A stretch of 64,000 nucleotides of DNA from Kordia sp. SMS9 (lineage in GTDB: Bacteria > Bacteroidota > Bacteroidia > Flavobacteriales > Flavobacteriaceae): positions 1,478,465 to 1,542,464 of the forward strand of contig NZ_CP031153.1 of assembly GCF_003352465.1 (NCBI RefSeq), in the 5' to 3' direction. The position numbers and the translations under genes were made by a program. The first letter of the stretch is position 1. Every line of letters starts with the position of its first letter. The notes below the pieces were generated by a model. That model did not search any database and was not told the origin of the DNA. It was given only the letters and a program-made list of their open reading frames with translations. Positions 1 through 7,163 of this stretch are shown in pieces.

Positions 1-252
1 ATTGATATTGAAGGAAGTGGTTAACACAAACGCATCTTTTACCACAGAATTTACTGCAAAGAAAGCGGCATCATCTAAGAGTTTGAAATATACCGAACCA
101 TGAATTGCGCCCAATGCATGAAAATACTTTGGATCAATCGTCATAGAAATCGTAGCAGTTTCATCGTCAATTGCAATTTCGGTCGTATGATAAATCTGCG
201 TATTCATATTGGCAGATAAATACATGCGTTCGAGTTTTCGGTAGTGTTCCAT
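1..252 (-). CDS. PaaI-type hotdog-fold thioesterase, partial (3' end outside window)
   Basis: Translation from the ATG at 252 gives 84 residues and runs off the left edge. Residues about 47-67 (HALGAIHGSVYFKLLDDAAF) match the HGG/HGS-type active-site stretch of PaaI/acyl-CoA thioesterase hotdog proteins, in which the residues after HG and the following Asp line the thioester site. The expected role is hydrolysis of a CoA thioester in the cytoplasm; the substrate cannot be read from sequence. It lies on the same strand as hemF, about 120 bp downstream of it, with a dispersed hairpin repeat between them, so co-transcription is uncertain. Confidence 0.75.
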   Translation of the reverse strand, partial: MEHYRKLERMYLSANMNTQIYHTTEIAIDDETATISMTIDPKYFHALGAIHGSVYFKLLDDAAFFAVNSVVKDAFVLTTSFNIN

Positions 253-332
253 GATTTAAAAGTAGTGAATTTTTAAAAATAGCTTGAAGAAAAGTGTTTG
301 TAAATCTATAAATTCAACTATTCTTTGATGAG

Positions 333-353
333 ATTCTGAATCAAGTTCAGAAT
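333..353. repeat. Dispersed hairpin repeat, GATTCY..RGAATGAC type
   Basis: Arms ATTCTGAA (333-340) and TTCAGAAT (346-353) flank a 5-nt loop and are followed by GACG. A second member with the same layout (GATTCCTG...CAGGAATGAC) lies at 3344-3363. It sits between hemF and the thioesterase gene and may act as a weak terminator. Confidence 0.6.
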
Positions 354-370
354 GACGTTTCATGAGCTTT

Positions 371-1273
371 TCAAACCCAATCTTTCGGCTTCTGCAACAC
401 TTCAATCAATTTTGCTTCTTCACTTCCGTCTTCGGGATGATGATTGTATTTCCATTGTACGGTTGGTGGCAAACTCATCAAAATACTTTCAATACGACCG
501 TTGGTTTTGAGTCCAAACAAAGTTCCACGATCGTGTACCAAGTTAAATTCCACATAACGTCCGCGTCGCACTTCTTGCCAATCTTTGTGTGCTTGTGTGT
601 ATTCCATTTCTTTGCGACGTTCTACAATAGGCACATAACTTTGTAGAAAACTGTTTCCGATTTCCGTGACAAAATCATAACGATCTTGCATCGTAAATTC
701 GTCTGTCTTTTTTAGGTAATCAAAAAATAATCCGCCAACGCCGCGTGCTTCATTTCGGTGTGCATTCCAAAAATAGTTGTCACAAGTTTCCTTGAATTTT
801 GGATAAAATTCTGAATGATGTTTGTCGCAAGCTTCTTTACAAACGGAATGAAAGTGTGTTGCATCTTCCTCAAACAAATAATAGGGCGTTAAATCTTGTC
901 CGCCGCCAAACCATTGCGTGACTACATTTCCATCAGCATCATACATTTCAAAATAGCGCCAATTGGCATGCACGGTAGGAATGAACGGATTTTTAGGATG
1001 CAATACCAAACTCAATCCACACGCAAAAAAATCACCTTGTTCTACCTTGAAATTTTTACGTAACGCTTCGGGTAATTCTCCATGAACTGCCGAAATGTTG
1101 ACACCGCCTTTTTCAAAAATAGCCCCATTTTCAATCACACGTGTACGTCCGCCGCCGCCTTCTGGACGTTCCCATAAATCTTCTTGAAACCTAGCTTTTC
1201 CATCAATTTTTTCGAGTGTTGACGTAATGGAATCTTGTAATTGATGAATGTAGTTGAGAAATTGGTCTTTCAT
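371..1273 (-). CDS. hemF: Oxygen-dependent coproporphyrinogen III oxidase HemF
   Basis: HemF decarboxylates two propionates of coproporphyrinogen III to vinyls using O2, giving protoporphyrinogen IX in the cytoplasm. At 300 residues the length is normal for the family. The signatures are visible: VHANWRYFE (about 101-109), WFGGGQDLTPYY (about 121-132), the NEARGVGGLFFDYL block (about 174-187) and a C-terminal EFNLVHDRGTLFGL. The start is ATG at 1273, 29 nt after a perfect TACCTTTG -7 box. A terminator for the upstream peptide genes lies just beyond that promoter, so hemF appears to be its own transcription unit although it lies in line with hemA-hemE. No oxygen-independent HemN/HemW is visible here. 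Confidence 0.97.
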   Translation of the reverse strand: MKDQFLNYIHQLQDSITSTLEKIDGKARFQEDLWERPEGGGGRTRVIENGAIFEKGGVNISAVHGELPEALRKNFKVEQGDFFACGLSLVLHPKNPFIPTVHANWRYFEMYDADGNVVTQWFGGGQDLTPYYLFEEDATHFHSVCKEACDKHHSEFYPKFKETCDNYFWNAHRNEARGVGGLFFDYLKKTDEFTMQDRYDFVTEIGNSFLQSYVPIVERRKEMEYTQAHKDWQEVRRGRYVEFNLVHDRGTLFGLKTNGRIESILMSLPPTVQWKYNHHPEDGSEEAKLIEVLQKPKDWV

Positions 1274-1301
1274 GTTAAATCACTTGCTTTGAACTGTATT
1301 G

Positions 1302-1334
1302 CAAAGGTACTTTTTATATTAGAAATATGGCAAA
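1302..1334 (-). promoter_or_regulatory. Predicted hemF promoter (TTTG-N21-TACCTTTG)
   Basis: On the minus strand TTTG (1331-1334) is followed after 21 nt by TACCTTTG (1302-1309), fitting the Bacteroidota TTTG / TAnnTTTG consensus. It ends 28 nt before the hemF ATG. It suggests hemF is transcribed separately from the peptide genes upstream. Confidence 0.6.
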
Positions 1335-1344
1335 ATTCCTTTAG

Positions 1345-1374
1345 GCAAAAAAAGAAGCCATTGCTGACTTCTTT
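1345..1374 (-). terminator. Terminator of the GG-leader peptide pair
   Basis: Read on the minus strand, AAAGAAG (1374-1368) and CTTCTTT (1357-1351) form a 7-bp stem with a 10-nt loop, followed directly by a T-run. It closes the two-gene peptide unit before the hemF promoter. Confidence 0.6.
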
Positions 1375-1428
1375 CATATAAATTGTATGTTATACCAATT
1401 AAACTATCAGATTGGTATTAATCTGTTT

Positions 1429-1614
1429 TTAGGAGACACATTTTGGATAGCCATTACAAGATAAGTTACAGCTATTTCTTTCGCTCGGACACGCTGCACC
1501 AGGACAGCTATCAGTTGGTGCTGCAAAACCACCAATGATCATTTTTTGAGCTTGTTCTTCTAATGAAACAATTGTGTTTTTCCCTAATTTTAATGTTGTT
1601 TTACTTTTTTTCAT
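1429..1614 (-). CDS. GG-leader Cys-rich peptide, lanthipeptide-like precursor
   Basis: This 61-residue peptide has a basic N-terminus (MKKSK), a leader of the L.L.K.TI.SLE type, and a GG at residues 28-29 that looks like a double-glycine processing site. The predicted core of about 32 residues has five Cys plus Ser and Thr, and contains SCPGAACPSER. It shares the MKKSK...TI.SLE...GGF...SCPG.ACP.ER pattern with its upstream neighbour at 1634-1822. Flavobacterial class I lanthipeptide and GG-type RiPP precursors have this leader style; the assignment is by resemblance. No LanB, LanC, radical SAM maturase or peptidase-transporter is encoded nearby, so modification, if any, would act in trans. 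It is followed by its own terminator. Confidence 0.75.
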   Translation of the reverse strand: MKKSKTTLKLGKNTIVSLEEQAQKMIIGGFAAPTDSCPGAACPSERNSCNLSCNGYPKCVS

Positions 1615-1633
1615 TGTTTTAACTTTTTGCTTA

Positions 1634-1822
1634 TTATCTTATTGGCATTTGGATAGTATCTTCACACGGTCCGTTTTCAGCACACGTTTTTCTCTCTGTT
1701 GGACATGCCTGTCCAGGACAGCTTTCATAGGAAGTTTGTGCTTGTTGGAATCCACCTAAAATGCTTTCTAAAGAAGCAATTGTTTTCTTACTAAATGCTA
1801 ATTTTGCTTTACTTTTTTTCAT
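1634..1822 (-). CDS. GG-leader Cys-rich peptide, lanthipeptide-like precursor (paralogue)
   Basis: This 62-residue peptide has an MKKSKAKLAFSKKTIASLES leader, a GG at residues 23-24 followed by F, and a core with SCPGQACPTER and four Cys. The leader is five residues shorter than in the neighbouring paralogue, and the core C-terminus differs completely after the shared SCPG.ACP.ER block. Only 19 nt separate the two genes, so they are probably one transcript with this gene first. A likely tandem duplication with a variable core is an inference. No modification or export genes are adjacent. Confidence 0.75.
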   Translation of the reverse strand: MKKSKAKLAFSKKTIASLESILGGFQQAQTSYESCPGQACPTERKTCAENGPCEDTIQMPIR

Positions 1823-1904
1823 ATGTTTTATATTTTAATTAAACATGAAATGTAGCGAAAATTTATAGGAAATATTCTATATGAAGTCTTAAAAAAATGA
1901 ATTT

Positions 1905-2648
1905 TCACTTTTTTGTGTGCAATTCTCTCAAGGTAGAAAGGGTGCCCGCTACGGCGGAAAGTGGCAATACGAACAAAATTCCAACTACGGGAATTAGCAA
2001 AATCAGCATGAATACGATTCCGTTTCCAATGGCAATTCCACGATGTGCGCGTACATATTGAACGCTTCTTTGGTATGGAAAATACCGTTCTAGCGTATAA
2101 TCCATATTTCCAAATCCGGCATAATACGCTTGCACTAAAAAGATCAACACCAAAAATACCACACCGATAACAGGAATAAAACTAAAGATGAAAAACGGAA
2201 TGATCCACAGAATTTCAATGAACGCGTTTCGAACGCCAATTTGAATTCCTCTTGCAAATGCGGATGTTTGTGCTTTAAAACCGGTGCCTGGTTTTTTGAC
2301 AATTCCGTAGATATGACGTTCTATTTTTTCTGAAATCGGACTCATAAATGGTGCCACAATAATCATCAACGCATGTTTAAAAATGACAATTCCGAAGGCT
2401 AAAACGATCAAGCCACCAATAAAATTACTAATCGCAATTACGGTTTGTTTACCCCAAGAAAATGTCCATACACTGGCAATATAACCGCCAATATCATCTG
2501 AAAAACCCCAAGAAGCACCAATGATGACAATTCCCAAAATAAAACTGACGATAATCGGGATTTTAAAAAAGCGCCATAAATTGAGTTCGTTCAACAAGCG
2601 GTATGCTGAAAAGTAATCTTGAATTCCGTTAAATATTTCTTTTATCAT
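1905..2648 (-). CDS. EI24-domain integral membrane protein
   Basis: This is a 247-residue protein with four to six hydrophobic segments (about 30-50, 70-105, 140-175, 205-235). The layout and motifs resemble the EI24/CysZ family of inner-membrane proteins. CysZ imports sulfate in proteobacteria, but the function of flavobacterial members is not established and I do not assign one. Its start overlaps the stop of the GNAT gene by 4 bp (ATGA type), so the two are translationally coupled. In the haem cluster it lies between hemE and the peptide genes. Confidence 0.8.
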   Translation of the reverse strand: MIKEIFNGIQDYFSAYRLLNELNLWRFFKIPIIVSFILGIVIIGASWGFSDDIGGYIASVWTFSWGKQTVIAISNFIGGLIVLAFGIVIFKHALMIIVAPFMSPISEKIERHIYGIVKKPGTGFKAQTSAFARGIQIGVRNAFIEILWIIPFFIFSFIPVIGVVFLVLIFLVQAYYAGFGNMDYTLERYFPYQRSVQYVRAHRGIAIGNGIVFMLILLIPVVGILFVLPLSAVAGTLSTLRELHTKK

Positions 2649-3169
2649 AAGTTGCGTTCAAAATGTAAAACGTCCATCACATTTCCGTGAAAATCTTCGT
2701 GTCCGTTTTTGATGCGTTTCGTTAATACAAAGTTATGTTTTTCTGCGATACGCAAGCTACTTGGATTGTCTTCTCCAATAATTACAACCGCTTTTGTAAG
2801 GTGTAATTTGTCTTTACAGTAGGAAAGCAATTGTGAAATTCCCGCTGAAACAATGCCTTTTCCTTCATGTGCGCCATCAATAAAATAGGCAAGTTCACAT
2901 TGTTTGGTTTGCCAATTTATCTTTTTTATGATCAACAAACCAATGGGTAATTGAGAAACTTTAGAAACAATTTTAAAGGTGTAATTTTCTTTGGCGTTGG
3001 CTTCGCGAATTTTGGTTTGAATGTAATATTCGGTCGCCAGTAACGAACAGTTTTCTTTTGCGGTAATTGGAAAATATTGATGCAATCGTGTGGCATTCGC
3101 TTGAATCAACTCAAAAAGCGGAATTTTGTCTGTTGTTTCTAAAAGTGCTATGGAAAATTTTGGTTGCAT
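2645..3169 (-). CDS. GNAT family N-acetyltransferase
   Basis: The 174-residue protein has the GNAT fold: a central strand (YFIDGAHEGKGIVSAGISQL, about 95-114) carrying the acetyl-CoA pyrophosphate loop in the degenerate form H.GKGI, then VVIIGEDNPSSLRIAEKHNF (about 127-146), the typical C-terminal N..S...AEK.GF motif. It resembles the RimJ/RimL subgroup that acetylates protein N-termini or small amines; the acceptor is unknown. It overlaps the EI24 gene by 4 bp. It is separated from hemE by about 290 bp of repeat-containing DNA, so it may not be on the hemE transcript. Confidence 0.88.
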   Translation of the reverse strand: MQPKFSIALLETTDKIPLFELIQANATRLHQYFPITAKENCSLLATEYYIQTKIREANAKENYTFKIVSKVSQLPIGLLIIKKINWQTKQCELAYFIDGAHEGKGIVSAGISQLLSYCKDKLHLTKAVVIIGEDNPSSLRIAEKHNFVLTKRIKNGHEDFHGNVMDVLHFERNL

Positions 3170-3343
3170 TGTTGTAAATGTAGTGCAAAATTTGATGGTA
3201 TAAAAAATCCGTCATTCACTTTTGCAAACAACGGATCACTTATTAGTTTTTATTTTGTTAGATTCCCGATTTCTAGGGAACTACAACGTTAGGGATGTAG
3301 GCACTTCGACTACGCTCCGCACAAGCTTTGTTGGAGCTTTTGG

Positions 3344-3363
3344 ATTCCTGCCTTTGCAGGAAT
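3344..3363. repeat. Dispersed hairpin repeat, GATTCCTG..CAGGAATGAC type
   Basis: ATTCCTGC (3344-3351) and GCAGGAAT (3356-3363) form a perfect 8-bp stem with a 4-nt loop, followed by GAC. It has the same architecture as the element at 333-353. It is part of the 293-bp non-coding stretch between the GNAT gene and hemE. Confidence 0.6.
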
Positions 3364-3404
3364 GACAAAGTAGTGTTAAAAAAAAGCGACTGCTGAAAGC
3401 CCGA

Positions 3405-3447
3405 CCACAAAAGTACGCTGCGATTTTCTCGAAGCGTACTTTTGTGG
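3405..3447. repeat. 15-bp perfect inverted repeat downstream of hemE
   Basis: Arms at 3405-3419 (CCACAAAAGTACGCT) and 3433-3447 are perfect complements around a 13-nt loop. No T-run follows on either strand, so it is not a standard intrinsic terminator. It begins 16 bp beyond the hemE stop and could stabilise the hemE transcript end or be a dispersed element. Confidence 0.6.
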
Positions 3448-3462
3448 GAACGCCCAATTGTA

Positions 3463-4485
3463 TTATACTTTGTATTCTTTGACTGCTTCGATAAAGGCTT
3501 TGGCATTGTCCAATGGAATGTCTGGCAGAATTCCGTGACCTAAGTTGACGATGTATTTGTCTTTTCCGAATTCGTTGATCATTTGATGCACCATTTTCTT
3601 AATTTCCGCTGGTGGCGAATACAATCGCGTTGGATCAAAGTTTCCTTGCAATGTGATGTTTCCACCTGTGAGATAACGTGCATTTCGTGCAGAACACGTC
3701 CAATCGACACCTAAAGCCGCCGCGTTGGATTGTGCCATTTCTTGAAACGCAAACCAACAACCTTTTCCGTATGCAATGACGGGCGCATCATCTTTGAGTG
3801 CTTCAATAATTTGGTTAATGTATTGCCATGAAAATTCTTGATAATCTGTTGGCGATAACATGCCGCCCCAAGAATCGAACACTTGTAGCGCATTCACACC
3901 CGCTTTTACTTTTTCTTTGAGATACGCAATGGTCGTATCTGTAATTTTTTGCAATAATTGATGTGCCGCTACCGGATTGGTAAAGCAGAATTTTTTGGCT
4001 TTGTCAAAGTTTTTGCTTCCTTGTCCTTGCACACAGTAGCACAAAATTGTCCATGGCGAACCTGCAAAACCGATCAATGGAATTTCGTCATTGAGCAGTT
4101 CTTTCGTCGCTTTGATGGCTTTGTACACATAATCTAAGACTTGTGCATCAGGAACAATAACATTGTCTACATCTTTTTGTGTTCGCACAGGCTTTGGCAA
4201 ATACGGTCCAAAATTAGGCTTCATTTGCACTTCAATATTCATGGCTTGCGGAATGACGAGAATGTCCGAAAATAAAATGGCAGCGTCCATTCCGTAGCGA
4301 CGAATGGGTTGCACTGTAATTTCACTTGCCAATTCAGGTGTTTGACAACGTGTAAAGAAATCGTATTTTTTTTTGATTTCCATGAATTCTGGTAAATAGC
4401 GTCCTGCTTGGCGCATCATCCATACGGGCGGACGTTCTACGGTTTCTCCTTTTAATGCTCTTAGAAATAGGTCGTTTTTTATCAT
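3463..4485 (-). CDS. hemE: Uroporphyrinogen decarboxylase HemE
   Basis: HemE removes four carboxyl groups from uroporphyrinogen III to give coproporphyrinogen III in the cytoplasm. It is 340 residues, normal for the family. The N-terminal signature [17 protein letters not shown] (about 18-34) with its substrate-binding Arg residues, the catalytic-region Asp in [11 protein letters not shown], the GFAGSPWTI block and the C-terminal [11 protein letters not shown] are all present. The ATG at 4485 is immediately preceded by seven 7-bp repeats (4488-4536) that fill the gap from the alkB-like gene. It belongs to the hemA-hemCD-hemE series, interrupted by two inserted genes. Confidence 0.98.
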   Translation of the reverse strand: MIKNDLFLRALKGETVERPPVWMMRQAGRYLPEFMEIKKKYDFFTRCQTPELASEITVQPIRRYGMDAAILFSDILVIPQAMNIEVQMKPNFGPYLPKPVRTQKDVDNVIVPDAQVLDYVYKAIKATKELLNDEIPLIGFAGSPWTILCYCVQGQGSKNFDKAKKFCFTNPVAAHQLLQKITDTTIAYLKEKVKAGVNALQVFDSWGGMLSPTDYQEFSWQYINQIIEALKDDAPVIAYGKGCWFAFQEMAQSNAAALGVDWTCSARNARYLTGGNITLQGNFDPTRLYSPPAEIKKMVHQMINEFGKDKYIVNLGHGILPDIPLDNAKAFIEAVKEYKV

Positions 4486-4487
4486 GT

Positions 4488-4536
4488 TTTAGCTTTTGGC
4501 TATTAGCTTTTGGCTTTTGGCTCTTTGCTTTTAGCT
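4488..4536. repeat. Heptad tandem repeat block, 7 degenerate units (alkB-hemE junction)
   Basis: Seven consecutive 7-mers on the plus strand fit WTTNGCT or CTTTGCT: TTTAGCT, TTTGGCT, ATTAGCT, TTTGGCT, TTTGGCT, CTTTGCT, TTTAGCT. The block fills the hemE 5' leader. The order of units matches the block at 5058-5092 apart from unit number, which points to unit gain or loss. Confidence 0.8.
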
Positions 4537-4542
4537 ATTTTT

Positions 4543-5055
4543 TTATTTCATCTTACGAAAGGTCAAACTCATTCTTCCTTTTTCAGTATCTGATTTTGGA
4601 ATTGCGTGTTGCCATTTGTCTTGTACTTCGTTAGTCATATAAATAAAAGAACCTGAAGGCAATTCAAAGTCTTTTATTACTTCTTTATTTTTTATGTTTC
4701 GAAATCGTAATGTTCGTGTTTCACCAACTGAAACGATTCCGACACCTGTATTTTCTGCTAATATGTCTGTTTGATCAGAGTGAAAACCCATTCGAGATTT
4801 TCCATCCAAATAATAGTTAATCAAACAGTTGTTTGGCACAAAGTTGAGTGTTTTTTCAATTAAATCAATAACTTCTTGTATTTCTTTATGGAATGGTTCA
4901 TACGGATAACTGATTTGAGAATAGTTGTATGCTTTCCCAAAACTCGCTGTTTTACGTGCAGACATACGCTCATCCCAAGAAACATTGTTTTTTAAAAAAT
5001 CAAATAATACTTCTGGTTGTTGGATGAAGTTTTCTATGTATGTAATACCGTTCAT
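4543..5055 (-). CDS. AlkB-like 2-oxoglutarate/Fe(II) dioxygenase
   Basis: AlkB-type enzymes oxidatively remove alkyl groups from nucleic acid bases using Fe(II), 2-oxoglutarate and O2. The 170-residue protein shows NNCLINYYLDGKSRMGFHSD (about 97-116), with the HxD iron ligands in FHSD, then SVGETRTLRFRN, the distal His in WQHAIPKS, and RMSLTFRKM carrying the Arg that holds 2-oxoglutarate. This is the short single-domain form. It sits between hemE and a four-helix-bundle gene, with 7-bp tandem repeats at both junctions, and looks inserted into the haem cluster. Whether it repairs DNA or modifies RNA is not shown. Confidence 0.88.
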   Translation of the reverse strand: MNGITYIENFIQQPEVLFDFLKNNVSWDERMSARKTASFGKAYNYSQISYPYEPFHKEIQEVIDLIEKTLNFVPNNCLINYYLDGKSRMGFHSDQTDILAENTGVGIVSVGETRTLRFRNIKNKEVIKDFELPSGSFIYMTNEVQDKWQHAIPKSDTEKGRMSLTFRKMK

Positions 5056-5057
5056 TT

Positions 5058-5092
5058 TTTGGCTATTAGCTTTTGGCTCTTTGCTTTTAGCT
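5058..5092. repeat. Heptad tandem repeat block, 5 units (four-helix gene - alkB junction)
   Basis: Units in order are TTTGGCT, ATTAGCT, TTTGGCT, CTTTGCT, TTTAGCT. The block overlaps the stop codon of the four-helix-bundle gene and reaches to 3 bp from the alkB ATG. It is the same sequence as 4495-4536 minus one TTTGGCT unit. Confidence 0.8.
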
Positions 5093-5443
5093 ATTTTTGA
5101 TTTTGTTTATTAATCCGTTAATCATTTTACCTTCTTTTTGAATCAATGCTAAAATTGAATTTATCTTAGAAGCTTCAATTAGATTGAGTTCTGTAATAAT
5201 GATCATTTGTGTTTCTAATTCGAATAGCGAACCTATTGCGATTTCCAAGAATCTTTTGAATTCTATTTCACTATTTCTACTACAACCTTCCGCTATGTTT
5301 GAAGGAATAGAAACCGCAGCACGTGTTATTTGACTTTTTAATCCGTATCTTTCTGTTGAAGGTAAATTATCTGAGAGTTTGTAAACTTCTTTTACAAGTG
5401 CGATTCCGTTTTTCCAAATCTCTAATTTCTTAAAATCCCTCAT
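5087..5443 (-). CDS. Four-helix-bundle protein (S23 / 23S rRNA IVS-type family)
   Basis: This 118-residue, entirely helical protein carries the family signature AAVSIPSNIAEG (about 42-53) followed by RFLEIAIGSLFELETQ. The S23 family was first found in 23S rRNA intervening sequences and is now seen widely as stand-alone genes. Members assemble as pentamers, with suspected nucleic-acid binding, but their role is not settled. The gene sits inside the haem operon between hemC-hemD and alkB, with 7-bp repeats on both sides. A second family member at 47949-48308 is likewise inserted in an operon. The two proteins share the motif but are otherwise diverged. Confidence 0.88.
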   Translation of the reverse strand: MRDFKKLEIWKNGIALVKEVYKLSDNLPSTERYGLKSQITRAAVSIPSNIAEGCSRNSEIEFKRFLEIAIGSLFELETQMIIITELNLIEASKINSILALIQKEGKMINGLINKIKNS

Positions 5444-5447
5444 TTTT

Positions 5448-5468
5448 TTTAGCTTCTAGATTCTAGCC
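5448..5468. repeat. Short heptad remnants upstream of the four-helix gene
   Basis: Three 7-mers, TTTAGCT, TCTAGAT, TCTAGCC, lie in phase immediately before the four-helix-bundle ATG. They resemble degenerate copies of the heptads at 4488-4536 and 5532-5587. With only three units, chance cannot be excluded. Confidence 0.4.
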
Positions 5469-5531
5469 TTTCGTATTTTTGTTGATAATTTTTTACTGTA
5501 TAATTATTTTAAACGAATATTTTTATTTTTT

Positions 5532-5587
5532 AGCTAACAGCTAACAGCTAACAGCTAACAGCTAACAGCTAACAGCTAACAGCTAAC
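5532..5587. repeat. Perfect heptad tandem repeat, 8 x AGCTAAC
   Basis: Eight exact copies of AGCTAAC occupy 56 bp. The last unit contains the TAG stop codon of hemC-hemD (5583-5585 on the minus strand). Perfect units indicate recent expansion or active slippage. Copy-number change here would not shift any reading frame upstream, because it lies at the gene's end. Confidence 0.92.
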
Positions 5588-7163
5588 GAGCGTAGTGCGA
5601 GTTGACCAACTCAATCACACTTTCCACGGTTGGGACTTTGGCAACTCTTACATCTTCAAAGTGTTTTTTTGCTTCGTTGGCAGTCGTTTCGCCAATACAA
5701 TATGCAATTCCTTTGGCTTTGTTGGCGGAAACATAACTTTGTACTGTTGATGGACTGTAAAATAGGACGCCTTCAATGCCGTCTTGTAATTTTTCCGCAT
5801 CCAACATGGTTTTGTACGCGTGTACTTCTGTGACTTCTATATGATTTTCTTCTAAAATTTTTGGCAATGCATCTAAGCGAATGTCACTGCAAAAATAGGT
5901 TGCGGTTGTTCCTTCGATAAATTCTACTAAATACTCCGCCAGTAGTTTTGAGTTGCGTGTCGATTTGGTCACAGGACCAATTTTTTGCTCAATGAGCTTT
6001 TTTGTTCTTCTCCCAACGCAGTAAATGTTTTCAAATTGCAATTCGGCAGATGAAAAGTTTTGCACCAAGGCTTCTACGGCATTTTTACTGGTAATGATAA
6101 CGTTTTTAATTGGTTTTCGAACGACTTGCGGCTTGATTCTATTTGTGCTAATTTTGATGAAATCGCTACTTTCCATAACAATTCCGTCATTGAATTTTTG
6201 GCGTTGTGCTTCTGTCAACAATTTGGTAGAATACACATTAATTTGCTTGCCCGTGTTTTTGATTTCATCCATCAAGCGTTTTCCGCCACGTTCAATGATA
6301 AAGTCTGAACAGTATTGTGCCAATTCGTGATGTTCGCCGAGTTTTTCGTAACGTGTTACGTAAATTCGCTTCGTTCCGTCAGTGCTTAGCAATACACCTT
6401 CTAGCGTGACAACGTCATCTTTTATATAGGCAATGGCACCAATTGGCGCGGTACAACCACCTTCTAATAAGTTTAAAAATTTGCGTTCAATGGTTGTACA
6501 AATTTCTGTTTCTTCATGATTGATTTCTGCGCAAATTGTTCTTACTTCTTCATCAGCTTCTAGCGCTGTAATCATAATAGCACCTTGTGCTGGCGCTGGA
6601 ACCATCCATTCTAAATTCACAGAATCTTCTGGTCGTAAACCAATACGTCCCAATCCCGCGGCAGCGAAAATAGCACCATTCCAGTGTTCATTGTCTTGCA
6701 GTTTTTGCAAACGCGTGTTTACATTTCCTCGTAAATCTTCAATGGTATGTGTTGGGTATCGGTGTAGCCATTGTGCTTTTCGGCGCAAGCTTCCTGTGGC
6801 AATCACAGCTTCGCGTTGCGATAAAAATTCTTCATTTTTCTTAAAAACCAACATGTCGCGTACATTTCCGCGTTTTAACACGGCAGCTTGTACAATACCT
6901 TTCGGAAGAACTGTAGGAACATCTTTTAGCGAATGCACAGCAATATCAATGTCGCCGTTAAGCATGGCAATATCAAGCGTTCGGGTGAAAATCCCTGTAA
7001 TTCCGAGTTCGTAAAGTGGTTTGTCTAAGACTAAATCGCCTGTAGCTTTTACAGGAACTAATTCGGTTGTATGCCCTAAAAATTCGAGTTGTTCTTGTAC
7101 GACTTTGGCTTGCCACAATGCGAGTTCACTATCTCTAGTCCCGATTCTGATGCGTTTACTCAT
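5583..7163 (-). CDS. hemC: Porphobilinogen deaminase - uroporphyrinogen III synthase fusion (HemC-HemD)
   Basis: Two consecutive haem enzymes are in one 526-residue chain. Residues about 1-305 are HemC, which polymerises four porphobilinogens to hydroxymethylbilane: IRIGTRDSELALWQA, HSLKD (Asp81), TGSLRRKAQW, and Cys237 in LEGGCTAPIG, which carries the dipyrromethane cofactor. Residues about 306-526 are HemD-like, closing the ring to uroporphyrinogen III: NVIITSKNAVEAL, FENIYCVGRRTKKLIEQ, YSPSTVQSYV and YCIGETTANEAKK. HemD is always poorly conserved, so that half is recognised by position and these short motifs. Fusion would channel the unstable linear tetrapyrrole. Its start overlaps the hemA stop by 4 bp. 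The gene ends inside the 8 x AGCTAAC repeat. Confidence 0.96.
   Translation of the reverse strand: MSKRIRIGTRDSELALWQAKVVQEQLEFLGHTTELVPVKATGDLVLDKPLYELGITGIFTRTLDIAMLNGDIDIAVHSLKDVPTVLPKGIVQAAVLKRGNVRDMLVFKKNEEFLSQREAVIATGSLRRKAQWLHRYPTHTIEDLRGNVNTRLQKLQDNEHWNGAIFAAAGLGRIGLRPEDSVNLEWMVPAPAQGAIMITALEADEEVRTICAEINHEETEICTTIERKFLNLLEGGCTAPIGAIAYIKDDVVTLEGVLLSTDGTKRIYVTRYEKLGEHHELAQYCSDFIIERGGKRLMDEIKNTGKQINVYSTKLLTEAQRQKFNDGIVMESSDFIKISTNRIKPQVVRKPIKNVIITSKNAVEALVQNFSSAELQFENIYCVGRRTKKLIEQKIGPVTKSTRNSKLLAEYLVEFIEGTTATYFCSDIRLDALPKILEENHIEVTEVHAYKTMLDAEKLQDGIEGVLFYSPSTVQSYVSANKAKGIAYCIGETTANEAKKHFEDVRVAKVPTVESVIELVNSHYAR

Noticed and set aside
3273..3506. 77-residue open frame on the minus strand
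   Set aside because: It lies mainly over the hairpin repeats downstream of hemE and overlaps the hemE 3' end; its composition ([15 protein letters not shown]...) has no family resemblance.
5087..5443. Four-helix-bundle gene as an Avd-type accessory protein of a diversity-generating retroelement
   Set aside because: No reverse transcriptase, template repeat or variable repeat is present near either four-helix-bundle gene.
5532..5587. AGCTAAC repeats as a CRISPR array
   Set aside because: The units are 7 bp, perfectly contiguous and without spacers, and no cas genes are present.
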